From: Sipunculus nudus
Lineage: Eukaryota; Annelida; Sipuncula; Golfingiida; Sipunculidae
NCBI GenBank assembly: GCA_026874595.1
Contig: CM049309.1
Location: forward strand, 2,332,076 to 2,396,075
Direction of reading: 5' to 3'
DNA: 64,000 bases
Positions 11,926 through 24,637 of the stretch are shown here, one piece after another. Within the stretch, counting starts at the first letter, position 1; each line of letters starts with the position of its first letter. A program made the translations under genes and the position numbers. The notes beneath the pieces were generated by a model. It was not told the origin of the DNA, searched no databases, and was given only the letters and a program-made list of their open reading frames with translations.

Positions 11926-12584
11926 TGAAATTTTTAAAAATTAGCAGCTAATGTACAAATAAAAAATAGGTCACCTTGACCTGATTTCATAGGCAACATT
12001 TCATGGAAACAGGTCGAATGCTATCCACAGTGACAGTAAATATTGTAACTTGGTATTTTCATCCAGCTTTTTATCTGGTCCCATGTGCACAAATACAGCC
12101 TTTATCTTTAATCACAGCTGCTCTGACTGTTTACTGTCAGGGAGTGCGTTTTAAGCTCCTGGTGTATTTTGTTTTATTGGCAGATGTGGCTCTGGGGAGA
12201 AATGGATCTAAGTGTATTTGTTGCTTTTAATCATTCTTTGAACAGTACCTACATATAAGTGCACCTAACCAGGGTGTCAGACATTGACTTTGTATATAAC
12301 ATTATATAACATCACAGTGACTCATTAGAAATTGGTTTGAAAAAAAAGCAAAAATGGCACTATATGTAATTTAGGCTATTTTGACTATTCTGCAAATAAT
12401 ACGGAAATTTAGATTAAGTGAGCCTGCTAACCAGGGTATGGGATATTGATTTCAGGTTTGCACAGATGTGTGCTATTGTACATTAAATTATGATTAAGTA
12501 TAAACCATTCAGTTTTATTTAATATTGGATAAATCAGTAAGATACCATGTTGAAATATTTGAGGTGATAATAAAAACCCATCAA

Positions 12585-12708
12585 CTCAGACACAGACCAG
12601 AGTTTATAAGAAAACGTAATTTCAGACACAGACCAGAGCTTATAAGAAAACATAATTTCAGACACAGACCAGAGTTTATAAGAAATCATATTTTCAGACC
12701 AGAGAGAC
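12585..12708. repeat. 36-bp tandem repeat, about 3.4 copies
   Basis: The unit starts CAGACACAGACCAGAGTTTA and continues TAAGAAAACRTAATTT, with starts at 12587, 12623 and 12659, then a broken copy ending CAGACCAGAG. The open frame through it (12525-12758) is a by-product of the period. Confidence 0.9.
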
Positions 12709-14766
12709 AATATAGGAATAAATGTTCAATGAAAACCTGGTTAGTTTTACTTGTATGACAGTCTTTGATAATCAGACGGAGTCATCAAAGCCACAAGACA
12801 ACTGTATCTAGTATGTCACTATGGAAGAAACTGTAACAAATTAGCTGAGAGGCAACAGAAGCCAAAGCAACGCCAGGGAAAAGGTCCCCACATGTACTGC
12901 ACAAATTACAGCCATACTGGGGGGATACAGCTCTGACACTTATGATGAATTACTAATAGTCCCTGCGTGAGCGTACCCTCCAGGAACCAACCCATGTGGG
13001 CCAAAATGTAGATAGCTTAATTGCAGTTATTTGGGGCCGTAATTTGGACTGTTCTTTTATCAGCAAGAAACATTAATTGCAACTTTTGTTTGCTGACTGA
13101 AAATGGACCTGTTGCCACTGGAAAGTGTGCAAGCATAGCCAGCGGGTTGGGATGGGGTATAATTGGGATAAAGCAGAAAATAATACCTACTTGGTATGAT
13201 AAATCATGCATGTATGCATGCCAACACTGCACAAATAGTTCTCTAGCCTTCCACCACTACCAGTGACTTGGGGCTAATACTATTATAACCCAGCACTGTT
13301 ATATGATTATCATATATTTATGTACCACAATCTTTGATAAATGTCCATTGCTATAGATTAGACAAGTTCGTGAGAGTTGATTTATATAGTTATTTCTTTA
13401 CTTTTGGGTTTTTCCTCCATTTCTGCTGTCTCTCTATCATTTAGATGAAACAAGTGACAGACTTGATGAGTCATTTTCTATCTGAAGCCTGTACAGTTAT
13501 TGAAGTGCTACACCTAGTCCTAAAAAACAGTGCCCAGAAGAAGAATGTCACTGTTTATGTAATTAGAATCTGCCACCAGAAGTTTTATGTCATCAGGATT
13601 TTTTCGTTCACTGCATTGATGTATTATGACAATAAAAGCTCCATCCTCCTTCATACTTGCAACAACGTTTAAAAATAACCTGACCAGTGTGATAATATAT
13701 CCCAGTAGCTTGCCTGGCAGATATCAAAATCATATATTAAGCATTTATATAATGTCAGGTGAATTTTCAAGAGCATACTTTTTGATTTAAAATAAAATTA
13801 GGATACTTGAATGAATAAAAAGCAGGGTTTGATGTGCACATTGATGTGTTGTACATGATTATAGATATGGCTTGTGGAGTGTATCAGTAAATTGATCTAT
13901 GCAAGTTGAGTGATGTGATTATTGATGGCTCTGAACAGGATAAGTTAATTTAAAGTTATATAGATGGCTCTGATGATAACTGATATGATTTTCAATTACT
14001 CTGACTAGAATAAATAATAAAAATGAACACAAACATTTTCAAACTGACACAACCCATTCAGCAAGCTCTGGATTATATAGATGTGTACATATTCTAAAAG
14101 CTGAGAATAAGCTTTACATGTTGGTGTAAAGAAAGTTTGAGTGTTTTTAAAATAGCTGATTTTATTTTAATTTCAAAATACTTTAATGAATTGCAGATAT
14201 TTAACAAAAATTAATTTATTCCAGCATACCTGTAACACCTACAGAATATCTCTTGGCATCTTATTAAAATATCAGTAAAACCCCAAAGACATGTATTTGT
14301 TTGGGGTCTTAACTCTCAAAGTTCTGAATTTATAGGGCATATAACTTTAAATTGTATAAAAACTTCTTTATTTTTCAAATTTTCTCCTATAGAAGACCTT
14401 CCATTAAAGATAGGCAAAAATAAAAGTAGGCATTTTAGGACATATGTTTTCAACTCCATGAAATGAAAATGGAACATTTTGAACCCCATTATCCATTTAA
14501 AGTTAGAATATACAAACTAATAAAATAATTTAAATTTTTTAGAAATGTAACCAGTTTTGGGAAATCCTAACATTTTCATATACCACATGGTAGAGAATAT
14601 TTTATCTTTCAGACTTATATAATAAATATTGATTTCTCATTGATTATCCCATGTCAGTTATTCATATTTACATTTCTATCTCCAATCCATCTTTATTTTA
14701 GCATGAGACCATTGCTAAACCTTGGCTGGCAAATAATATAAAATAAATTTATCATCATTATTAGCT

Positions 14767-14960
14767 TAAAATCAATATTTCTTGTAATCAGTTTTCTCCA
14801 AATAATCAATATTTTTTTGATAATCAGTATTCTCATAATAATCAGTATTCTTTTGATGATCAATATATTTCAGATAATGGTCATTATGCTGATGATTAAC
14901 ATTCTCATAATAGTCATTATACTCTTGATAATTGTTATCATCCAGTAATCAGTATTCTTC
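14767..14960. repeat. Degenerate AT-rich repeat of about 22 bp
   Basis: Loose repeats of AATCAGTATTCTCATAAT-type words. Copies vary (AATCAGTTTTCTCC, GATCAATATATTTCAG, AATCAGTATTCTTCC), so the period is only approximate. It looks like an old decayed array. Confidence 0.55.
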
Positions 14961-16102
14961 CAATCACCAAGCTTCAGTAAAGTAATCAAGCACAGAAGTT
15001 AATTCTATTCATTGTCTCCTAAGTGTCAGCCATCTTTACAGTTATATATCATTGCATGGCTGAGTGTTATGCTCAGTGATATGACATTCAAGTGAACAGA
15101 GCACTTGTGTATTTTCTGCCTTGTTTGCAGATTTACGTTATAAAATAGTTGCTGCACAGATTCACCGAGCTTGGTATGAGCTCATGTTAAATGTCAGGGA
15201 GCACTGGTTGATAGGCTCAGCTGTACATGGCCCTTAATTGATCATGATTCCTGCTCAGCTTTCTGTATTTCTCACAACTAAAGTCATCCATGTTTTTCTC
15301 GTTCTATCCAACATTGTGTGACTTTTGATGGCCCCAGCACATATTTTTCAAAGATCTGTATTATACTGAGATATAAATACTGATGCATACATTTTGCTTG
15401 CCATTAAGGATAACTGAGTGATACTTGCAGTAACTGAGGTTTACTTACGTCAGCACGTGGTAATCTGCATGTGTGGTATAAGAGTCATATTACTTGTTGT
15501 TTTATCCCAGTCCGCAAGTGCCAAAGCTTCATTTAGTCATGACTTTAGGAGGAATATTTGGTAAACTGTCATTCCATAATTAATTGACTGACTCATAAAT
15601 TAATTTAAACAGTTGCTCATCTTTACTTTATACCTTTTTATATTTAAAGTTTAATTTACTCCCTTGGCGCCCTTGGACCTTAAACAACTGGATACTAGAA
15701 TTATACACACTTGCTGTCAAATGCAGTGTTGGATTTTCCATCTTACATGATATTCTTCCCAAATTTGCATGCAGGAGTTATGAGTTATGTATAAATCTAC
15801 AAACACCCACAGCACACCAGTTAACACCCCCCCCCCCCCCCCACACCCCAACCTTCCCTGACCAGGGCCTTAGTATTACAGACTGAGTTGGTCTTTTGAA
15901 AAGTAGATTAGAAAGTTTGTAACTTTTAACATTGTATCTGGCTTAAAGCTTTTGTAACCTTTTCTTAATTTAGAAACATCCTTATTAAAGATTTAAGTGC
16001 CACCAGTGCTCTTAAGAGAGAGATTTCACTGTATTGAGTATCTTCTCATTTTTGGTTTCTGATTGACAGCAGCTGATATATGGTTTGTGTATTTTATCTC
16101 AG

Positions 16103-16232
16103 GACATGCTGGAATACAAGAAGAAGCAGCGTATCTTACGGGTCCGGATGCTGGACGGGTCCGTCAAGACCCTTCATGTAGATGACAGTCACACGGTCGC
16201 TCAACTCATGATCACCATCTGTTCTAGAATAG
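16103..16232 (+). CDS. Tln: Talin coding exon 3: first part of F1
   Basis: This exon encodes residues 79-121 plus the first base of codon 122. The product starts DMLEYKKKQRILRVRMLDGS and continues VKTLHVDDSHTVAQLMITIC, then SRI(G), matching the start of the talin F1 lobe. The acceptor is ATCTCAG|GA. The donor is ATAG|GTCAGT, less standard than the others in this gene, and leaves a phase 1 intron. The last 30 bases of the exon (16203-16232), together with this donor, are the seed of the 62-bp array that fills the next 2.7 kb. So the exon's 3' edge exists in about 45 near-identical copies, and only the first is coding. The codon joins to exon 4 as G|GA (glycine). Confidence 0.96.
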
Positions 16233-18936
16233 GTCAGTGCAGATTTATCATGACCTGTGTGTAAAACCCTTGATCACCATCTGTTCTAGAATAGGTCAGT
16301 GCAGATTTATCATGACCTGCGTGTAAAACCCATGATCACCATCTGTTCTAGAATAGGTCAGTGCAGATTTATTATGACCTGCGTGTAAAACCCATGATCA
16401 CCATCTGTTCTAGAATAGGTCAGTGCAGATTTATCATGACCTGAGTGTAAAACCCATGATCACCATCTGTTCTAGAATAGGTCAGTGCAGATTTATCATG
16501 ACCTGTGTGTAAAACTCATGATCACCATCTGTTCTAGAATAGGTCAGTGCAGATTTATCATGACCTGTGTGTAAAACCCATGATCACCATCTGTTCTAGA
16601 ATAGGTCAGTGCAGATTTATTATGACCTGCGTGTAAAACCCATGATCACCATCTGTTCTAGAATAGGTCAGTGCAGATTTATCATGACCTGTGTGTAAAA
16701 CTCATGATCACCATCTGTTCTAGAATAGGTCAGTGCAGATTTATTATGACCTGCGTGTAAAACCCATGATCACCATCTGTTCTAGAATAGGTCAGTGCAG
16801 ATTTATCATGACCTGTGTGTAAAACTCATGATCACCATCTGTTCTAGAATAGGTCAGTGCAGATTTATCATGACCTGTGTGTAAAACCCATGATCACCAT
16901 CTGTTCTAGAATAGGTCAGTGCAGATTTATCATGACCTGCTTGTAAAACCCATGATCACCATCTGTTCTAGAATAGGTCAGTGCAGATTTATCATGACCT
17001 GTGTGTAAAACCCATGATCACCATCTGTTCTAGAATAGGTCAGTGCAGATTTATTATGACCTGCGTGTAAAACCCATGATCACCATCTGTTCTAGAATAG
17101 GTCAGTGCAGATTTATCATGACCTGCGTGTAAAACCCATGATCACCATCTGTTCTAGAATAGGTCAGTGCAGATTTATCATGACCTGCTTGTAAAACCCA
17201 TGATCACCATCTGTTCTAGAATAGGTCAGTGCAGATTTATCATGACCTGCGTGTAAAACCCATGATCACCATCTGTTCTAGAATAGGTCAGTGCAGATTT
17301 ATCATGACCTGCGTGTAAAACCCATGATCACCATCTGTTCTAGAATAGGTCAGTGCAGATTTATCATGACCTGCGTGTAAAACCCATGATCACCATCTGT
17401 TCTAGAATAGGTCAGTGCAGATTTATTATGACCTGCGTGTAAAACCCATGATCACCATCTGTTCTAGAATAGGTCAGTGCAGATTTATCATGACCTGTGT
17501 GTAAAACCCATGATCACCATCTGTTCTAGAATAGGTCAGTGCAGATTTATCATGACCTGTGTGTAAAACCCATGATCACCATCTGTTCTAGAATAGGTCA
17601 GTGCAGATTTATCATGACCTGCGTGTAAAACCCATGATCACCATCTGTTCTAGAATAGGTCAGTGCAGATTTATCATGACCTGTGTGTAAAACCCATGAT
17701 CACCATCTGTTCTAGAATAGGTCAGTGCAGATTTATTATGACCTGCGTGTAAAACCTATGATCACCATCTGTTCTAGAATAGGTCAGTGCAGATTTATCA
17801 TGACCTGCGTGTAAAACCCATGATCACCATCTGTTCTAGAATAGGTCAGTGCAGATTTAACATGACCTGCGTGTAAAACCCATGATCACCATCTGTTCTA
17901 GAATAGGTCAGTGCAGATTTATCATGACCTGCGTGTAAAACCCATGATCACCATCTGTTCTAGAATAGGTCAGTGCAGATTTATCATGACCTGCGTGTAA
18001 AACCCATGATCACCATCTGTTCTAGAATAGGTCAGTGCAGATTTATCATGACCTGCGTGTAAAACCCATGATCACCATCTGTTCTAGAATAGGTCAGTGC
18101 AGATTTATCATGACCTGCGTGTAAAACCCATGATCACCATCTGTTCTAGAATAGGTCAGTGCAGATTTATCATGACCTGCGTGTAAAACCCATGATCACC
18201 ATCTGTTCTAGAATAGGTCAGTGCAGATTTATTATGACCTGCGTGTAAAACCCATGATCACCATCTGTTCTAGAATAGGTCAGTGCAGATTTATCATGAC
18301 CTGTGTGTAAAACCCATGATCACCATCTGTTCTAGAATAGGTCAGTGCAGATTTATTATGACCTGTGTGTAAAACCCATGATCACCATCTGTTCTAGAAT
18401 AGGTCAGTGCAGATTTATCATGACCTGCGTGTAAAACCCATGATCACCATCTGTTCAAGAATAGGTCAGTGCAGATTTATCATGACCTGCGTGTAAAACC
18501 CATGATCACCATCTGTTCTAGAATAGGTCAGTGCAGATTTATTATGACCTGTGTGTAAAACCCATGATCACCATCTGTTCTAGAATAGGTCAGTGCAGAT
18601 TTATTATGACCTTTGTGTAAAACCCATGATCACCATCTGTTCTAGAATAGGTCAGTGCAGATTTATCATGACCTGCGTGTAAAACCCATGATCACCATCT
18701 GTTCTAGAATAGGTCAGTGCAGATTTATCATGACCTGTGTGTAAAACTCATGATCACCATCTGTTCTAGAATAGGTCAGTGCAGATTTATCATGACCTGT
18801 GTGTAAAACCCATGATCACCATCTGTTCTAGAATAGGTCAGTGCAGATTTATCATGACCTGTGTGTAAAACCCATGATCACCATCTGTTCTAGAATAGGT
18901 CAGTGCAGATTTATTATGACCTGTGTGTAAAACCCA
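16203..18936 (+). repeat. 62-bp minisatellite copying the exon 3 splice junction
   Basis: The unit is 62 bases. The TGATCACC word falls at 16209, 16271, 16333 and so on to 18937, which is exactly 44 periods. The first unit starts inside talin exon 3. Each unit repeats the last 24-30 exon bases (ATGATCACCATCTGTTCTAG then AATAG), the donor GTCAGT, and the next 32 or so intron bases (GCAGATTTATCATGACCTG, GTGTAAAAC). Several units keep AACTCATGATCACC, exactly as in the exon (for example near 16513, 16699, 16823 and 18747); most have AACCCATG. Variation is limited to a few alternating bases (TTATCATG or TTATTATG, CTGTGTG or CTGCGTG), so copies are young or homogenised. The array ends at the CCCATCGATG junction. 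Confidence 0.97.
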
Positions 18937-19687
18937 TCGATGCATAGATGTGTATTCACTTGAAAAACTGCTTTAAAAATATTTTGTGCATTATTTCAGC
19001 CAACTGCGGAAGGGTATAAATGAAGTATATATACATGTGAGAAAATGCTTCACACAGTGCTTTACAGCCTCCCCCCCCCCACCCCACACACCCCACCCTA
19101 CCTAGTTCTTTAACTTCATGTGCACCCTATGTGTGAAAATAGGTCCTGTGGCATTTGATGTTTCACCCTTGTACATACACATAATTCTTATCAGTTTATG
19201 ATGAGTGTCATTTATACTTTTAATGATGGTCAAACACTGTACCATGAATTACTGCCCTCCCCCCCCCCCCCCCCCCCACGCCAGATGGCTGACTTTTATC
19301 TGCTGAAGTCTTAGATTGATAATGCCAATTTCTGAGAGAGATGGACCTGTCCTGAAGCTGTACCCTTTGCCATAATAATGACAGGAGATGTAACAGCCCC
19401 AGCACTAGGCAGGACTATTGATGAAGCTGATTGTTGTCTATAAAGATCTGTTTGAAGCTAGTCTTCACACTGTGTTTGTTAGTGCTTCAGGACCCAGCAT
19501 CTGTTATGGCAGAAATCAGCTCCAGGTCAGCCGCAAGAGATGCTGTTGTATCGCAGATGTTTTGGTGAAGGTTCAACATGATCATGGACTTGATCATGGA
19601 CATTCAAAAGGTTTTACCTAAAACTGCAATGACAGCTTAATACAAGTTCCATAATGATTATTTCAAAAGTGAATACGCTTGGATCAT

Positions 19688-22362
19688 GTGTTGTCCTTTA
19701 GCTCAAGCAGTCTGATCAACCTCTGTGAGTTGTCCTGTAGATAAAGCAGTCTGATCAACCTCTGTGTGTTGTCCTTTAGATCAAGCAGTCTGATCAACCT
19801 CTGTGAGTTGTCCTTTAGATCAAGCAGTCTGATCAACCTCTGTGAGTTGTCCTTTAGATCAAGCAGTCTGATCAACCTCTGTGAGTTGTCCTTTAGATCA
19901 AGCAGTCTGATCAACCTCTGTGAGTTGTCCTTTAGATCAAGCAGTCTGATCAACCTCTGTGAGTTGTCCTTTAGATCAAGCAGTCTGATCAACCTCTGTG
20001 TGTTGTCCTTTAGATCAAGCAGTCAGATCAACCTCTGTTAGTTGTCCTTTAGATCAAGCAGTCTGATCAACCTCTGTGAGTTGTCCTTTAGATCAAGCAG
20101 TCTGATCAACCTCTGTGAGTTGTCCTTTAGATCAAGCAGTCTGATCAACCTCTGTGAGTTGTCCTTTAGATCAAGCAGTCTGATCAACCTCTATGAGTTG
20201 TCCTTTAGATCAAGCAGTCTGATCAACCTCTGTGAGTTGTCCTTTAGATCAAGCAGTCTGATCAACCTCTGTGAGTTGTCCTTTAGAGCTAGCAGTCTGA
20301 TCAACCTCTGTGAGTTGTCCTTTAGATAAAGCAGTCTGATCAACCTCTGCGAGTTGTCTATTAGACCATGAAGTCTGATCATCCTCTGTGAGATGTCCTT
20401 TAGATCAAGCAGTCTGATCAACCTCTGTGAGTTGTCCTTTAGATAAAGCAGTCTGATCAACCTCTGTGAGTTGTCCTGTAGATAAAGCAGTCTGATCAAC
20501 CTCTGTGAGTTGTCCTTTAGATAAAGCAGTCTGATCAACCTCTGTGAGTTGTCCTTTAGACCAAGGAGTCTCATCATCCTCTGTGAGATGTCCTTTAGAC
20601 CAAGCAGTCTGATCAACCTCTTTGAGTTGTCCATTAGACCAAGCAGTCTGATCAACCTCTGTGAGTTGTCCTTTAGACCAAGCAGTCTGATCAACCTCTG
20701 TGAGTTGTCCTTTAGACCAAGGAGTCTGATCATCCTCTGTGAGATGTCCTTTAGACCAAGCAGTCTGATCAACCTCTGTGAGTTGTCCTTTAGATCAAGC
20801 AGTCTGATCAACCTCTGTGAGTTGTCCTTTAGATCAAGCAGTCTGATCAACCTCTGTGAGTTGTCCTTTAGATCAAGCAGTCTGATCAACCTCTGTGAGT
20901 TGTCCTTTAGACCAAGGAGTCTGATCATCCTCTGTGAGATGTCCTTTAGACCAAGCAGTCTGATCAACCTCTGTGAGTTGTCCTTTAGATCAAGCAGTCT
21001 GATCAACCTCTGTGAGTTGTCCTTTAGATCAAGCAGTCTGATCAACCTCTGTGAGTTGTCCTTTAGATAAAGCAGTCTGATCAACCTCTGTGTGTTGTCC
21101 TTTAGATCAAGCAGTCTGATCAACCTCTGTGAGTTGTAGATAAAGCAGTCTGATCAACCTCTGTGAGTGTCCTTTAGATAAAGCAGTCTGATCAACCTCT
21201 GTGTGTTGTCCTTTAGATCAAGCAGTCTGATCAACCTCTGTGAGTTGTCCTTTAGATCAAGCAGTCTGATCATCCTCTGTGAGTTGTCTTTTAGATCAAG
21301 CAGTCTGATCAACCTCTGTGAGTTGTCCTTTAGATCAAGCAGTCTGATCAACCTCTGTGAGTTGTCCTTTAGATCAAGCAGTCTGATCAACCTCTGTGAG
21401 TTGTCCTTTAGATAAAGCAGTCTGATCAACCTCTGTGTGTTGTCCTTTAGATCGAGCAGTCTGATCAACCTCTGTGAGTTGTAGATAAAGCAGTCTGATC
21501 AACCTCTGTGAGTTGTCCTTTAGATAAAGCAGTCTGATCAACCTCTGTGAGTTGTCCTTTAGATAAAGCAATCTGATCAACCTCTGTGTGTTGTCCTTTA
21601 GATCAAGCAGTCTGATCAACCTCTGTGAGTTGTCCTTTAGATAAAGCAGTCTGATCAACCTCTGTGAGTTGTCCTTTAGATAAAGCAGTCTGATCAACCT
21701 CTGTGAGTTGTCCTTTAGATCAAGCAGTCTGATCAACCTCTGTGAGTTGTCCTTTAGATCAAGCAGTCTGATCAACCTCTGTGAGTTGTCCTGTAGATAA
21801 AGCAGTCTGATCAACCTCTGTGAGTTGTCCTTTAGATCAAGCAGTCTGATCAACCTCTGTGAGTTGTCCTTTAGATCAAGCAGTCTGATCAACCTCTGTG
21901 AGTTGTCCTTTAGATCAAGCAGTCTGATCAACCTCTGTGAGTTGTCCTTTAGATCAAGCAGTCTGATCAACCTCTGTGAGTTGTCCTGTAGATAAAGCAG
22001 TCTGATCAACCTCTGTGAGTTGTCCTTTAGATCAAGCAGTCTGATCAACCTCTGTGAGATGTCCTTTAGATCAAGCAGTCTGATCAACCTCTGTGAGTTG
22101 TCCTTTAGATCAAGCAGTCTGATCAACCTCTGTGAGTTGTCCTTTAGATCAAGCAGTCTGATCAACCTCTGTGAGTTGTCCTTTAGATAAAGCAGTCTGA
22201 TCAACCTCTGTGAGTTGTCCTGTAGATAAAGCAGTCTGATCAACCTCTGTGAGTTGTCCTTTAGATCAAGCAGTCTGATCAACCTCTGTGAGTTGTCCTT
22301 TAGATCAAGCAGTCTGATCAACCTCTGTGAGTTGTCCTTTAGATCAAGCAGTCTGATCAACC
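19688..22362. repeat. 39-bp minisatellite, about 68 units
   Basis: The unit reads TTGTCCTTTAGATCAAGCAG then TCTGATCAACCTCTGTGAG. Main variants have AGATAAAGCAG, a TCCTGTAGATAAAG form, and from 20350 to 20960 a subfamily with AGACCAAGGAGTCTGATCAT that alternates with the common type. Register slips occur near 21137, 21168 and 21478 (partial units such as GAGTTGTAGATAAAG). Since 39 is a multiple of three, open frames of more than 300 codons exist on the minus strand with a 13-residue repeat LIRLLDLKDNSQR, and shorter ones on the plus strand with SFRSSSLINLCEL. I do not accept them as genes. Confidence 0.97.
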
Positions 22363-22511
22363 CATTGATGTTGGTTGGCATTACCTATTTTACAAGACTT
22401 GTTGCACCACCATCCATTTTTACATATAAGGATAGGTCCAAAGTCCTGTTGGTTGCACTGTCTATTGAATGAAGATGAAGTTATCCATATTATAAGAATG
22501 ATCTGTCATTA

Positions 22512-22712
22512 TTAAGCCTTCTGGGTTTCAGGTTTTATATGTACGAGGTTAGGAATAATCCAGAAGTCATAACCTGTTGTTAAGACATTAGAACAAATCT
22601 CTGAGGTTTCACAAGATTTCACCATTATTACTTGAGGCGCCGAAGAGGTTTGAACCAGGAACCTCAGCTCTGAGGTCCATTGCTTAACCACTTGGCTACG
22701 TCCTGCCCCATC
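22512..22712 (-). mobile_element. tRNA-derived SINE, minus strand
   Basis: On the minus strand the head has a clean A box TAGCCAAGTGG (plus-strand 22689-22699) and a B box GGTTCAAACC (22647-22656). About 100 bases later comes the tail ATATAAAACCTGAAACCCAG then AAGGCTTAATAAT. The same tail occurs at 7085-7125, 28695-28730 and in weaker form at 41490-41520. This is the best preserved copy of the family in the window. Confidence 0.8.
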
Positions 22713-24637
22713 CACCAGCAGATCAGTCAGATTTAGTACAGTTCTTTGGCTTCTCAGGAGTGGATATGTGGTTCAGAAGAAGCAAACAATTTTAATGCCA
22801 GCAATGCCAGCCTATTCTAGTTACAATACTGAGTACACTGTTTAAATGTGTAGTAATACAATGTAACACACAACCCATTTTTATAAGTATAAGGACAAGA
22901 ATACATTGAGCTTAACTGGCATTTTGCTTCATGGGATAAAAGTTTGTCATCATTAAGTACTCTACTCTTTTAGGTATTGCACTATATTAAAAATTGATTT
23001 TTCACATGTTTTAAATGGAAACATTTCCTATGGTCATTGGTTAGCTATTTATTTGAGTTTGCTTTAATCTTAGTTTCTGTCACAGATATATGAGCATCCT
23101 CACATAGCCGGTGTATGGCCAATCAGAAAGCATGGTTGAACAATCTTCAGAAATATTTATGGATTCCACGCACCCTACTTAGAGATGACAATTTCACAAA
23201 TCATTTGCTTCTGTTAGGATGAGCATGAGAGGTCTGGCTCTAGGTCAACAGACAGGGCATCATTAAAGCCTATCTGTAGCTCCAGGGCTCTTTGACACAG
23301 CCTGCTCAAATATCTACTGTGAAAGAGCATTTCCCTCAGGGGCTGTCTGCTGAGAAGGCACCAGTCCTTAAAATTAGACTCATTGCCCACAGTATGGTGT
23401 CGCAGACAGACGAGAACCATGAGGTCATAGACTTAACTTTGTCGCTCTTAATTAATGTACTTGTCCCCATCCAGTATTGATTAACAGCCTATGTATGTGA
23501 TCATTACAGCTCTGTACATACAGATATTAATAGCTAACATAAAAATTCATCAGAAACTTTTTGTTTAATATCTTTTTTTTTCAGGTGATTTTAAATACAA
23601 ATTAAGGTTAGTTATTGTTTATTAATCTCTGTCTGTAAGTTACATATACATGTGTGAGGGAATATGAAGAAAGCTGACTGTTAATTTCAAAGGTATATTC
23701 ATTAAGTATGACAGACTGGACACTATGATATACCTTTAGTGCACAATGTCCCCAACAAATTTTGGGCATTCATATAGGCATTCATTTCTAAGAATACCGA
23801 ACATCTTGCAAGGCAGGCTGCCCATCTGTGGAGCAAGATGGCAGTTTGTTTTCCCTGGATGAGGTGTGAGGGCTCTTTTTGCAGGCAGAGCTTACCTGTG
23901 ATGCAACCATCAATTTCATGAAACATGACATATATTTCTATGTGCAATCCTGGCAGAGGATTTGTGGTCTTTGACTGCATTCTAGATATTAATGAAACAG
24001 TCAAGCACCAGTTGCAGTATTGAGAACACTGTCATTTTATTTTAAGGGAAAACTCTGTAAAAGTTACATCTCTATTAATTCTCATTGTTCTTGGGCACAG
24101 TTCAACCATCTGGTCATGTGACACTCAGATGTGTTGTTTGGGTTCAAGATTCTTTTTCTTTGGAAATCCAGAATGTACATCTTCTTGATGATTCTACTCC
24201 TGACAAAAATTATTTATTTCTAACACATATTCTGTAAGAATTTGCTCCTTACAAAATCCATTGTCTCTCTGTCTGGCCAAGAATCAGCTTCAGTCCAGGG
24301 TTTCATGGAAGAAATGTACTGGTTTAGTCTCAATTTTTGGTAAGAAAATCTAGTACCTTTGAAAGTCAGGGTCTAAATAAGGAGTATATTGGTCTAGAGT
24401 GTGTATTCTCTCAAAATCCAGAGCCTTGCAGTTGTTGGTGAAAACAAGACTATCAAAATCCAAGGAAGTGTAGAAAATGTCTAATAGTTATGATTATCCT
24501 CCTCACAAATTCCATTGGCTGTCACTGAAAATATTTTAGCAGCAAATTGACTGCATGTATAATCAAGTATGGTCAGGTGTTCTTTCTGTTCCTCATTTCC
24601 GGGAATCATGCGTTGGTTCTTTTCTGTTTGATTACAG

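Larger units (their letters stand above)
3256..16102 (+). other. Talin intron 2 (12.8 kb, phase 0)
   Basis: A large AT-rich intron between the F0 and F1 exons, with donor GTAAGT and acceptor ATCTCAG. Recognised contents: the 15-bp minisatellite (3541-5040), a 60-bp duplication (5479-5598), a SINE (6900-7125), dispersed repeat copies (7800-8480 and 9285-10152), a 69-bp duplication (9014-9150), a GC-richer island (10560-11345), 31-bp and 36-bp arrays (11788-11925 and 12585-12708) and a degenerate AT-rich repeat (14767-14960). The stretches 5599-6899, 7126-7799, 8481-9013, 12709-14766 and 14961-16102 show no gene or repeat that I recognise. Poly-C runs lie at 6965-6981, 8449-8462 and 15827-15842. 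Confidence 0.85.
16233..24637 (+). other. Talin intron 3 (8.4 kb, phase 1)
   Basis: Donor GTCAGT, acceptor ATTACAG. About 64% of this intron is two tandem arrays, 62-bp (to 18936) and 39-bp (19688-22362). Between them, 18937-19687 is unique AT-rich sequence with poly-C runs at 19071-19080 and 19259-19277. A minus-strand SINE lies at 22512-22712. From 22716 to 24637 no gene or repeat was recognised. Confidence 0.9.

Noticed and set aside
3541-22362. CRISPR array
   Set aside because: The repeats are directly tandem with no unique spacers, and the setting is a spliced animal gene.
20191-22381. Minus-strand open frames resembling leucine-rich repeats (LIRLLDLKDNSQR)
   Set aside because: The period of 39 keeps the frame open. 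The 13-residue unit is much shorter than real leucine-rich repeats, register slips at 21137-21168 and 21478 break it, and no start, signal or flanking coding sequence was seen.
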